Shown: positions 36,969-44,179 of the stretch, one piece after another
How the letters are laid out: each line of letters opens with the position of its first letter
Position numbering within the stretch: position 1 is the first letter of the stretch
NCBI GenBank assembly: GCA_022781925.1
Contig: JALESO010000017.1
Coordinates: 1-64,000, forward strand
Length of the DNA stretch: 64,000 nucleotides
From: Lachnospiraceae bacterium
GTDB lineage: Bacteria; Bacillota; Clostridia; Lachnospirales; Lachnospiraceae
Direction: 5' to 3'
Notes under the pieces: generated by a model
The model's database searches: none
Told to the model about the DNA's origin: nothing
Seen by the model: the letters and a program-made list of their open reading frames with translations, nothing else
Translations under genes and position numbers: made by a program

Positions 36969-37019
36969 AAAAAAGGAGCGTCACCTGCCGCTAGCCTGCA
37001 GATGACACCCCGTTGTGTC
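36969..37019 (-). promoter_or_regulatory. Attenuator in the amt leader, resembling an ANTAR antitermination target
   Basis: Two mutually exclusive minus-strand structures overlap. The terminator (37011-36969) pairs GGGGTGTCATCTGC with GCAGGTGACGCTCC and ends in six T residues, 65 bases before the amt start. The alternative hairpin (37019-37004) is GACAC-AACGGG-GTGTC, whose hexaloop has A at position 1 and G at position 4, the hallmark of RNA bound by ANTAR regulators. It uses the 5' arm of the terminator. ANTAR targets have a second such hairpin upstream; the best candidate is GTTCC-AATGCC-CGGAC at about 37052-37037, with A1 and G4 but a mismatched closing pair. Confidence 0.6.
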
Positions 37020-37130
37020 GCTATCAGAGTTTTTCTATTGTCCGGGCATTGGAACCACTGTAAAAACTGGTAACAAGTTGTTCGCAATTTCTGTTATCTG
37101 TCATTGCAGGATCCTTATCCCGGAAAATAG

Positions 37131-37212
37131 AAAAAGGCACCGGAAGCTTATTCTTCTCAGCACCTTTGCCTTTGATGTCTGTAATATTACCCTCATCGAA
37201 ATAAAAAGTCAA
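37131..37212 (-). promoter_or_regulatory. amt promoter and first leader hairpin
   Basis: On the minus strand TTGACT (37212-37207) and TAATAT (37189-37184) are 17 bases apart. The leader from here to the amt start is about 270 bases. Soon after the start an AAAGGCA/TGCCTTT stem is followed by a T-rich stretch at about 37135-37125, a possible weak extra terminator. A 62-codon frame starting with TTG at 37212 crosses the leader but has no ribosome site. Confidence 0.55.
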
Positions 37213-37315
37213 TAAAATTTATTAAATTTTTGTGAATTTATTTATTTTGGCGAATTATCGTGGATTTTGGCATTATTTTTGTGCAATTTTGTTGTTCTCA
37301 CGGAAGGTTGTGATA

Positions 37316-37449
37316 AGGCATGGGGATATGAAAAGGCAGGCGCTCCATTTGTCTCCGCGGCTAACAATCGCTCGCTGAGAAAAATGGTTCTCCTGCCTTA
37401 TTTCAGTTATGGCTTGTTGACAATATCCCCCCTGCCTTTATTTCAGTTA
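37316..37449 (-). repeat. Palindrome and direct repeat between lysR and amt
   Basis: AAGGCAGG and CCTGCCTT with a long loop form a terminator-like structure for lysR (T run on the minus strand). An outer pair, GGCATGGGGATAT at 37316-37328 and ATATCCCCCCTGCC at 37423-37436, encloses it. CCTGCCTTATTTCAGTTA (37392-37409) recurs as a direct repeat at 37431-37449 with one extra T. The structure is larger than a simple terminator and may be a small mobile repeat. Confidence 0.5.
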
Positions 37450-37460
37450 CAATAACCCTC

Positions 37461-38348
37461 TTATGGTTCTTCTACAACTTTATACTTCTCTATAACATGT
37501 TGGTAAAGCATTTTGACAGCCGGAGCAAGGAAATTCGGATTGAGTGCCGAAATTCCAATGACGCGGTATGATTCGGGCATCATCGGGTAACGGTCTACTG
37601 CATATGGAATATCGTTCATAACCAGTTCCGGCATGATGCAGATGCCAAGTCCTGCGGCTACCAGCGCGATGGTTGACAAGTCATCTACGACGTGATAGTC
37701 CATCCGCACGTTTCCCAGTCCGTTCTGCTTCATAAAAATTGCAATATCCGCATCGGTGGTCTCCATCTGTGAGACAAAGACTTCGTCTTTCATCTCATCC
37801 GGTGTCATATACGGGGTATCTTCCCGTTTGCGATAGCCTTTTGGGACGACACAAAGCAGCGGATCACGATACAGCGGCTCGATTGGCAGGTCTCCTGCGG
37901 ATGACAGGGACAGAAATCCAATGTCTACAATGCCGTTTTTGATCCAGTAAGACACATCCGCATAGGTTCCCTGATATAACTCGATATTAATGTCCGGGTA
38001 ACGCTGATGAAAGGAATGGATGATGTCTGTCATCCAGTTTGTGCATACACTGGAAAAACAGCCCACTTTTACATTTCCCATTTTCAGTCCGTTCAGTCCC
38101 GCGATCGCCTGCTGCAGGCTTTCGTCACTGTTTAACACCGCATTCACGTAAGGAAGCAGATGTTCTCCATAATTGGTCAGGGCTACCCCCGCCTTATTTC
38201 TCGTAAACAGGGAAAATCCCAGTTCCTGCTCCATCGATGCGATTGCATGACTGACGGCAGAAGGCGTCAGATTTAAAATCTCTGCCGCCTTCTGAAAACT
38301 TCCCTGTCCCACCACTGTCTGAAATACCTGATAGGATAACAAAGTCAT
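37461..38348 (-). CDS. LysR-family transcriptional regulator
   Basis: A 295-residue regulator: an N-terminal winged helix-turn-helix (FQKAAEILNLTPSAVSHAIA at about 17-36, then ELGFSLFTRNKAGVALT) and a periplasmic-binding-protein-like effector domain. It lies 18 bases downstream of porB in the same direction and may be cotranscribed with the por operon. LysR proteins are more often divergent from their targets, so control of por is not assured. GGGAGGAATAA precedes the start. Confidence 0.92.
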   Translation of the reverse strand: MTLLSYQVFQTVVGQGSFQKAAEILNLTPSAVSHAIASMEQELGFSLFTRNKAGVALTNYGEHLLPYVNAVLNSDESLQQAIAGLNGLKMGNVKVGCFSSVCTNWMTDIIHSFHQRYPDINIELYQGTYADVSYWIKNGIVDIGFLSLSSAGDLPIEPLYRDPLLCVVPKGYRKREDTPYMTPDEMKDEVFVSQMETTDADIAIFMKQNGLGNVRMDYHVVDDLSTIALVAAGLGICIMPELVMNDIPYAVDRYPMMPESYRVIGISALNPNFLAPAVKMLYQHVIEKYKVVEEP

Positions 38349-38366
38349 ATATTTATTCCTCCCGGA

Positions 38367-39308
38367 TTATCGTGCACATTTGTACTGCAGTTCTTCCCAA
38401 CGACGGTCAACCTCAGCCTGGAACTGTGCGATCAGATCCTCATTGCCCGGTTTGAACAGATGTTTGAATCTGCCCTGCTCACGTAAGAAGTCCTCGATCG
38501 GCAGTTTTTTCTTCGGCTCATATGTTAAACGCCATTTTCCATGCTCTACCTCAAACATCGGCCAGTAGCATGTCTCAACTGCAAGTTTACAGATTTTCAT
38601 GATATCTGCAGTATCATAACGCCATCCACGCGGACATGGAGTCATGATATTTAAGAAAGCAGCACCCTCTGTATAGATGGCTTTCTCTGCTTTTTTGTGA
38701 AGATCGGAGAAATTACCGATCATCGTTGTCTGACCAACATACGGAACATCATGATCTGCGATAATAGATGCCAGATCTTTTCTGTTCTGCATTTTACCGT
38801 TGGACTGTGTTCCAACCGGTGTCGTTGTGGTATCTGCGTACATCGGTGTTGCAGAAGAACGCTGGATACCTGTATTCATATATGCACCGTTGTCGTAGCA
38901 GACGTATACCATGTCGTGGTTACGCTCCATTGCTCCGGAGAGAGACTGGAAACCGATATCGTAGGTACCGCCGTCACCACCGAAGGTAATGAATTTGAAG
39001 GTAGCATCTTCCGGCAGACGGCCACGTTTTTTCAGTGCCTTATATGCTGTCTCAACACCACTCAATGTAGCACCTGCGTTTTCAAATGCGTTGTGGATAT
39101 AGCTGTCTTCCCATGCGGTATATGGATACATGAAAGAAGAAACCTCCAGACATCCGGTTGCGTTACCGATAACGGCCTGATCTCCCTCATGCAGTGCACG
39201 TAATACAGCACGAACTGCGATGGTTGCGCCACATCCTGCACACATTCTGTGTCCCGGAGCCAGACGTTCCGGTTTGCTCATAACTTCTTTAAATTTATAT
39301 TCGCTCAT
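38367..39308 (-). CDS. porB: 2-oxoacid:ferredoxin oxidoreductase, beta subunit (TPP-binding)
   Basis: A 313-residue thiamine-diphosphate subunit. Cluster-binding cysteines are in MCAGCG (about 22-27), NATGC and CPRGW. The TPP and Mg motif is GGDGGTYDIG followed by YDNGAYMNTG. It acts with the alpha, gamma and delta subunits to oxidise pyruvate (or a related 2-oxoacid) to the acyl-CoA and reduce ferredoxin. I start at 39308; GGAGG lies upstream. Last structural gene of the operon. Confidence 0.93.
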   Translation of the reverse strand: MSEYKFKEVMSKPERLAPGHRMCAGCGATIAVRAVLRALHEGDQAVIGNATGCLEVSSFMYPYTAWEDSYIHNAFENAGATLSGVETAYKALKKRGRLPEDATFKFITFGGDGGTYDIGFQSLSGAMERNHDMVYVCYDNGAYMNTGIQRSSATPMYADTTTTPVGTQSNGKMQNRKDLASIIADHDVPYVGQTTMIGNFSDLHKKAEKAIYTEGAAFLNIMTPCPRGWRYDTADIMKICKLAVETCYWPMFEVEHGKWRLTYEPKKKLPIEDFLREQGRFKHLFKPGNEDLIAQFQAEVDRRWEELQYKCAR

Positions 39309-39319
39309 CACTCTGCCTC

Positions 39320-40501
39320 CTACTTTCTCAGACCGATATACTGATACTGTGTTACCGGTTTACCATTTTCTACTACATCTGCCAGTTCTGCAAATACATC
39401 TTTTGCTTCCTCGACAGTAAAGTCACGGCCGCCAAGTCCGTAGGTGTAGTTGATTGCTTCCATATAAGTTCTGGTGCGGTACAGACCTGCTGTGATTTCA
39501 GATCCAAGCGGTCCACCGTTTCCGTTGTAGCTCTCGCAACGATCCATGATCGCTACTGCCTTGCAGTTTTTGATTGCTTCCACGATTTCTTCTGCCGGGA
39601 ACGGACGGAATACACGTAATTTTAATACGCCGACTTTTTTGCCTTCCTCACGAAGTTCGTCCACTGCTTCTTTTGCTGTTCCTGCTGCAGAACCGATGAT
39701 GACCATGACATAATCTGCATCTTCTGTCTTATATTCTTCAAAAAGACCATACTCTCTGCCGGAAATTCCTGCAAACTCTTTGGCTACATCTAAGATAACC
39801 TGTTTTGCGTTTTCCAGTGCGATCAGCTGATTTTTTCTACCTTCCATAACGTAGTTGGATACCGCATACGGTCCAACAGAAACCGGTTTGCCCGGGTTTA
39901 ACAGATACTCTTCCGGATGATATTCGCCAACGAACTCTTTGACCGGAGCATCCTCTAACAGCTCGATATTCTCTACTGCGTGGCTGGTAATAAAACCATC
40001 CTGGCAGACCATGATCGGCAGACGGACATCTTTGTGCTCAGCAATACGGTAGGCCTGAATGAAGTTATCATATACTTCCTGATTGTTCTCTGCATAAATC
40101 TGGATCCATCCGGTATCACGGGCACCCATACCATCGGTATGATCACAGTTGATGTTGATTGGACCGGAAAGGGTACGGTTTACCAGTGTCAGAGCGATCG
40201 GCATACGGTTAGAAGCTGCCAGAAGCAGTTCCTCCCACATCAGAGCCAGACCTGCGGAAGAAGTTGCAGTCAGTGTTCTTGCGCCTGCTGCCTCTGCTCC
40301 GATGCTGGCACTCATTGCGGAATGCTCACTCTCTACCGGGATAAACTCTGTATCGATCTCGCCGTTTGCGATGTATGTGGAAACCATCTGCGGGATCTCT
40401 GTGGACGGCGTGATTGGAAATACCGGCATAACGTCCGGATTTACCTGTTTGATTGCGTAGGCAACGGCCTCGTTACCTGACATACGTTCTTTGATTCCCA
40501 T
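39320..40501 (-). CDS. porA: 2-oxoacid:ferredoxin oxidoreductase, alpha subunit
   Basis: A 393-residue subunit starting MGIKERMSGNEAVAYAIKQ, followed by the TPP-pyrimidine domain (VFPITPSTEIPQ, ESEHSAMSASIGA, TATSSAGLALMWEE) and a C-terminal domain II with KVGVLKLRVFRPFP. The start at 40501 shares a base with the stop codon of the delta gene (TAATG), so translation is coupled; the in-frame ATG at 40564 lies inside the delta gene. Sequence alone does not separate pyruvate from branched 2-oxoacid specificity; the four-subunit pyruvate enzyme is the more likely. Confidence 0.93.
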   Translation of the reverse strand: MGIKERMSGNEAVAYAIKQVNPDVMPVFPITPSTEIPQMVSTYIANGEIDTEFIPVESEHSAMSASIGAEAAGARTLTATSSAGLALMWEELLLAASNRMPIALTLVNRTLSGPININCDHTDGMGARDTGWIQIYAENNQEVYDNFIQAYRIAEHKDVRLPIMVCQDGFITSHAVENIELLEDAPVKEFVGEYHPEEYLLNPGKPVSVGPYAVSNYVMEGRKNQLIALENAKQVILDVAKEFAGISGREYGLFEEYKTEDADYVMVIIGSAAGTAKEAVDELREEGKKVGVLKLRVFRPFPAEEIVEAIKNCKAVAIMDRCESYNGNGGPLGSEITAGLYRTRTYMEAINYTYGLGGRDFTVEEAKDVFAELADVVENGKPVTQYQYIGLRK

Positions 40502-40806
40502 TATTCTACGCCCTCCTTCATTTTGATTGCTCCAAACGGACATACATTTGCGCAGATACCGCATCCTTTGCAGTGATCTAAGTCAAATGCGCCTCTCTTC
40601 TGGTCTTTGACCGGAATGGAACTGTCCGGACAGACCGGTGCGCACAGCAGACACTGTTTGCAGTTGTCCTCTAAATAAACTGGTGTATTGTTTCTCCACT
40701 CACCGGTTTTGAAATATTTGGATGTTCCTGCAGCAAATACCTGCATTCCCTCGGTCAGCCCTGTATGTGGAGTATGTTCATTGATTTTATTAATATCTGT
40801 TCTCAT
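40501..40806 (-). CDS. porD: 2-oxoacid:ferredoxin oxidoreductase, delta (ferredoxin-like) subunit
   Basis: A 101-residue protein with two 4Fe-4S motifs, CKQCLLCAPVCP and CKGCGICANVCP, in the second half. The N-terminal part (about 1-40) is typical of the delta subunit and not of free ferredoxins. It passes electrons from the thiamine site to external ferredoxin. GGAGACAG precedes the start. Confidence 0.94.
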   Translation of the reverse strand: MRTDINKINEHTPHTGLTEGMQVFAAGTSKYFKTGEWRNNTPVYLEDNCKQCLLCAPVCPDSSIPVKDQKRGAFDLDHCKGCGICANVCPFGAIKMKEGVE

Positions 40807-40818
40807 TTTCTGTCTCCT

Positions 40819-41397
40819 CTATGCTTCCTCTACGGCTGCAAAAGCCATTTCCAGTGCTTTCATATTTCCATCGATGACTTCCGGTTTCTTTGCAAATTTA
40901 TGTTTGTAAGAAGCACGCATCTCATGTAAAAATGTCTCTTTCGGCATAACACCTGTCGTTGCAACAACAGCTGCCAGCATCGGGGAGTTCGGGAAATATT
41001 TTCCAAGTGCTTCCTCGGAAATTGATCTGGCATCGATGGTAACAACACGGCCTTCATAACCGTTTAACTGCGGCATGATCTCCTCTTTGGATTTTGCTGT
41101 ATTTACGATGATAGCCCCCTCTTTTTTTAATCCGGCAGTTACATCAACAGTATGTAATAATGTCTCGTCTACAACTGCAACAAAATCCGGATCATAGATA
41201 TTGGAATGCACACGAATCACATCTGAGCTGATTCTGTTATAAGCGGTGATCGGCGCGCCCATACGCTCCGGACCGTACTCCGGGAAACCCTGTACATGTT
41301 TTCCGGTTTTAAAAGCTACATCTGCAAGAAGCAGTGCTGCTGTCTTGGCACCCTGGCCGCCACGGCCATGCCATCTAATCTCAATTCCGTTTTTCAT
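40819..41397 (-). CDS. porG: 2-oxoacid:ferredoxin oxidoreductase, gamma subunit
   Basis: A 192-residue subunit: IEIRWHGRGGQGAKTAALLLA at the N terminus binds the CoA region, and EYGPERMGAPITAYNRIS and DPDFVAVVDETLL follow. First gene of the gamma-delta-alpha-beta operon; 12 bases separate it from porD. AAGGAGAGAG precedes the start. The leader contains a 19-base inverted repeat. Confidence 0.94.
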   Translation of the reverse strand: MKNGIEIRWHGRGGQGAKTAALLLADVAFKTGKHVQGFPEYGPERMGAPITAYNRISSDVIRVHSNIYDPDFVAVVDETLLHTVDVTAGLKKEGAIIVNTAKSKEEIMPQLNGYEGRVVTIDARSISEEALGKYFPNSPMLAAVVATTGVMPKETFLHEMRASYKHKFAKKPEVIDGNMKALEMAFAAVEEA

Positions 41398-41422
41398 AAT
41401 CTATCTCTCTCCTTCTTATGCA

Positions 41423-41520
41423 ACTGCGCGATCAGCGCAGTAAATAACATTTACTTATGAAATAAATTTCTTATTTTCATCAACTTTTAACATTATATCG
41501 GTGTACTTTTTGAATGTAAA
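41423..41520 (-). promoter_or_regulatory. por operon promoter and 19-base inverted repeat
   Basis: On the minus strand TTTACA (41520-41515) and TATAAT (41497-41492) are 17 bases apart. About 50 bases downstream, ACTGCGC-TGATC-GCGCAGT (41441-41423) is a perfect inverted repeat 15 bases before the porG ribosome site. It could be an operator or an RNA hairpin that affects translation. Confidence 0.6.
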
Positions 41521-41579
41521 GAGATAAAATGATATTTTTTCATTTTATAGATGAAACAAATTCATGTATAATTTCAAAA

Positions 41580-41787
41580 AGTGAATCAAGATGCAAATTG
41601 TGTGTCATTAAATACAAGAAAGTGTGCCATCACACTCTCTCGTATACAAAATTGTCAAAAGCACATCTTTCTTGTCTGCGCCAAGCACGCTTACGAAGCA
41701 AGAATTTCTTTTCGTGCGAGTGTGCATCATTTGCACGCAGTGCTTTTGTTTTATAGGAAATTCAACGTAATTTCCTATAAAACAAAA
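41580..41787. repeat. Intergenic repeat-like element with a 19-bp perfect inverted repeat
   Basis: Between por and topB. The segment has GTGTGCCATCACAC-like short inverted pieces, then GTGCGAGTGTGCATCATTTGCAC. It ends in a perfect 19-bp inverted repeat: 41744-41762 pairs with 41769-41787 around CAACGT. This looks like a dispersed non-coding repeat in its build, but I found no second copy in the window. Confidence 0.4.
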
Positions 41788-41829
41788 AAAGACGAAAATT
41801 CACGTTTTACCGTATCTTTTCGCCTTTTT
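41784..41829 (-). terminator. topB terminator
   Basis: On the minus strand AAAAAGGCGAAAA pairs with TTTTCGTCTTTTT (one G-U), about 20 bases after the topB stop, and the 3' arm itself ends in a T run. Confidence 0.75.
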
Positions 41830-41848
41830 ATTATTGTTCTCTGACTAC

Positions 41849-44035
41849 TTATAATTTAATGTTTTTTAATGCGTCCAGCATCGCATTGCTGCCGGTTTCC
41901 TGCTTTGCCTCTTTCTGCTGTTTCTTCAGATAATTCTGTACATCACGTTTGGAAACACCTGCGCCCTCTTTTTTCCGGCGCTCCTGAAATTTACTCAGTC
42001 GCTCCTTATATCCGCACTTGCACACAAAAGAAACATTCTCACCGCTACCGATCAGCTCCATTCGTTTATGACACTGCGGGCAACGTGCGTTTGTGGTCTT
42101 CGCAATCGTCTGGCGATAACCGCATTCCCGGTCCTGGCACACAAGCATCCGGCTGTTTTTACCATTTACGGCAAGCAGACGCATTCCGCAATTCGGACAA
42201 AGCTTGTTCGTCATGTTGTCGTGACGGAAGGTTCCTTCCGCTGTCTTGATCTCTTTAACCAGATCCGTCGAATACGCCCGGATCTCATTCATGAATTTCC
42301 GGTCAGAGAGTTTACCTTCTGCAATTTTGGACAGTTTCATCTCCCATTCAGCCGTCAGTTCCGGCTTACGCAGATCCTCCGGGACCAGTTCCAGAAGCTG
42401 CCGCGCCTTCGCCGTGGTATAGATGTCTTCCCCTTTTTTCTCTAATAAAAAGCTGGAAAATAATTTTTCAATGATATCCGCTCTGGTCGCAACCGTTCCT
42501 AACCCCCCGGTCTCGCCAAGCGTCTTTGCCATCTCTTTATTGCCACTTTCCATATAACGCACCGGATTTTCCATAGCAGCGAGCAGAGTCCCCTCCGTAA
42601 ATCGTGCCGGTGGCTTTGTTTTTCCTTCTGTCAGACGGATATTGGAGATAGAAAATTCCTGCCCTTTCTGCATCACCGGAAGATTCTGACGCTTTAACTC
42701 CTCTTCTTCCTCATCCTCGGACTGATTTTCATAAACTGCTTTCCATCCCATATGCAATGGACGGGTTCCTCTGGCATAAAAATGTTCCCCTGCCACTTCT
42801 CCAGTCAATACAGACTCCTCGTACTCATAGGCCGGATACATAACTGCCAGAAATCTGCGCACTACCATATCGTAAATTTTGCGTTCTTCATTGCTCATAT
42901 GGATATAATTTGGCGCCTGTTCCGTCGGGATGATGGCATGATGATCACTGACTTTCGCATCGTTGACAAATGCCGGTTTTTTCGGCAGTTCCCGGCGGAT
43001 CAATGGTGCTGCAAACTCCCGGTAAGCTCCTGCATTGATGGCCTGTAATCGCTCTTTGATTGTTCCCATTACATCTGCGGTCAGATAACGGGAATCCGTT
43101 CGCGGATAAGTCAGCACTTTATGATTCTCATACAGCCGCTGCATGATATTTAATGTTTCCTTTGCAGAAAATCCAAATCTCTGATTGGCTTCCCGCTGTA
43201 ACTGTGTCAGATCATATAACTGTGGTGCGCCCTGCTTTTTCACCTTTGTATCCGCTTTTACAATCTGTAGTTTCTTTCCAGACAATTTTTTCTGAATATT
43301 TTCTATCCGTTCCTTCTGAAAACTGCGGTAACTACTGCTCTTTTCGTCTTTCCAGGTAAATGTCACGCCCTCTGCCTGTAACTGCAGTCCATAGTATGGT
43401 TTTGGAACAAATTTTCGAATTTCTTCCTCCCGTTTTGCGATCATGGCAAGGGTCGGTGTCTGCACACGGCCACAGGACAACTGCGCATTGTATTTGCAGG
43501 TCAATGCTCTGGTGGCATTTAATCCCACCAGCCAGTCTGCCTCCGCACGGCATACAGCCGCATGGTACAGATTATCGTATTCTTTTGCATTTTTCAGATG
43601 ATCAAATCCCTGACGGATTGCCTTATCCGTTACCGAAGAAATCCAGAGACGCTTGCACGGCTTATGATTGTCCGCCTTTTTCAAAATCCAACGGGCGACC
43701 AGTTCACCCTCCCGACCGGCATCGGTGGCAATGACGATATCTGACACATCCTTGCGGTAAATCTGTCTTTTTACTGCCTGATACTGCTTCCCTGTCTGCT
43801 TAATGACCTCGATATCCATCTTCTCCGGAAGCATCGGAAGATCTTCCATTTTCCAGTCTTTGTATTTTTTATCGTAATGCTCCGGATCCGCCAGCGTAAC
43901 CAGGTGACCAAGTCCCCAGGTCACGATATACTGACTGCCTTCCAAAGCACCGTCAATTTTCTTTCCACATTTTAAAACTCTGCCAATATCCCGTCCAACG
44001 GAAGGTTTTTCGGCAATGACTAACGTTTTTCCCAT
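41849..44035 (-). CDS. topB: DNA topoisomerase III
   Basis: A 728-residue type IA topoisomerase that decatenates and relaxes negatively supercoiled DNA by single-strand passage. The Toprim domain starts KTLVIAEKPSVGRDI and has ATDAGREGELVAR. The catalytic Tyr is in VLTYPRTDSRYL; LSCGRVQTPTLAMI precedes it. EGTLLAAMENP and GLGTVATRADIIEKL complete the core. The C terminus has zinc-ribbon repeats: CPNCG, CQDREC, CPQCH and a CKCG. The length and finger-bearing tail are common in Firmicutes. It is alone in its transcript. Confidence 0.95.
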   Translation of the reverse strand: MGKTLVIAEKPSVGRDIGRVLKCGKKIDGALEGSQYIVTWGLGHLVTLADPEHYDKKYKDWKMEDLPMLPEKMDIEVIKQTGKQYQAVKRQIYRKDVSDIVIATDAGREGELVARWILKKADNHKPCKRLWISSVTDKAIRQGFDHLKNAKEYDNLYHAAVCRAEADWLVGLNATRALTCKYNAQLSCGRVQTPTLAMIAKREEEIRKFVPKPYYGLQLQAEGVTFTWKDEKSSSYRSFQKERIENIQKKLSGKKLQIVKADTKVKKQGAPQLYDLTQLQREANQRFGFSAKETLNIMQRLYENHKVLTYPRTDSRYLTADVMGTIKERLQAINAGAYREFAAPLIRRELPKKPAFVNDAKVSDHHAIIPTEQAPNYIHMSNEERKIYDMVVRRFLAVMYPAYEYEESVLTGEVAGEHFYARGTRPLHMGWKAVYENQSEDEEEEELKRQNLPVMQKGQEFSISNIRLTEGKTKPPARFTEGTLLAAMENPVRYMESGNKEMAKTLGETGGLGTVATRADIIEKLFSSFLLEKKGEDIYTTAKARQLLELVPEDLRKPELTAEWEMKLSKIAEGKLSDRKFMNEIRAYSTDLVKEIKTAEGTFRHDNMTNKLCPNCGMRLLAVNGKNSRMLVCQDRECGYRQTIAKTTNARCPQCHKRMELIGSGENVSFVCKCGYKERLSKFQERRKKEGAGVSKRDVQNYLKKQQKEAKQETGSNAMLDALKNIKL

Positions 44036-44079
44036 TCTCTTGTTACTTCTCTTTCTATTTTTATTTATGTGATTTTTCT

Positions 44080-44109
44080 ATTATATACCAGTTTATAACT
44101 TTGGTACAA
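44080..44109 (-). promoter_or_regulatory. topB promoter
   Basis: On the minus strand TTGTAC (44109-44104) and TATAAT (44085-44080) are 18 bases apart, about 45 bases before the topB start. Confidence 0.55.
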
Positions 44110-44114
44110 TATAC

Positions 44115-44158
44115 AAAAATAACCCTTATAAATAGTGTCCTCACCATTCATAAGGGTT
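44115..44158 (-). terminator. Terminator after the GH3 gene
   Basis: AACCCTTAT (44121-44129) and ATAAGGGTT (44150-44158) form a 9-bp stem with a T-rich tail on the minus strand, 22 bases past the GH3 stop codon. It ends the transporter-GH78-HPr-like-GH3 transcript. Confidence 0.8.
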
Positions 44159-44179
44159 ATCCTCAAATCTGATATAAAT

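Noticed and set aside
37024..37212. 62-codon frame in the amt leader
   Set aside because: Starts with TTG inside the -35 box of the predicted promoter and has no ribosome site, so it cannot be made from that transcript; a leader peptide remains possible only from a later start.
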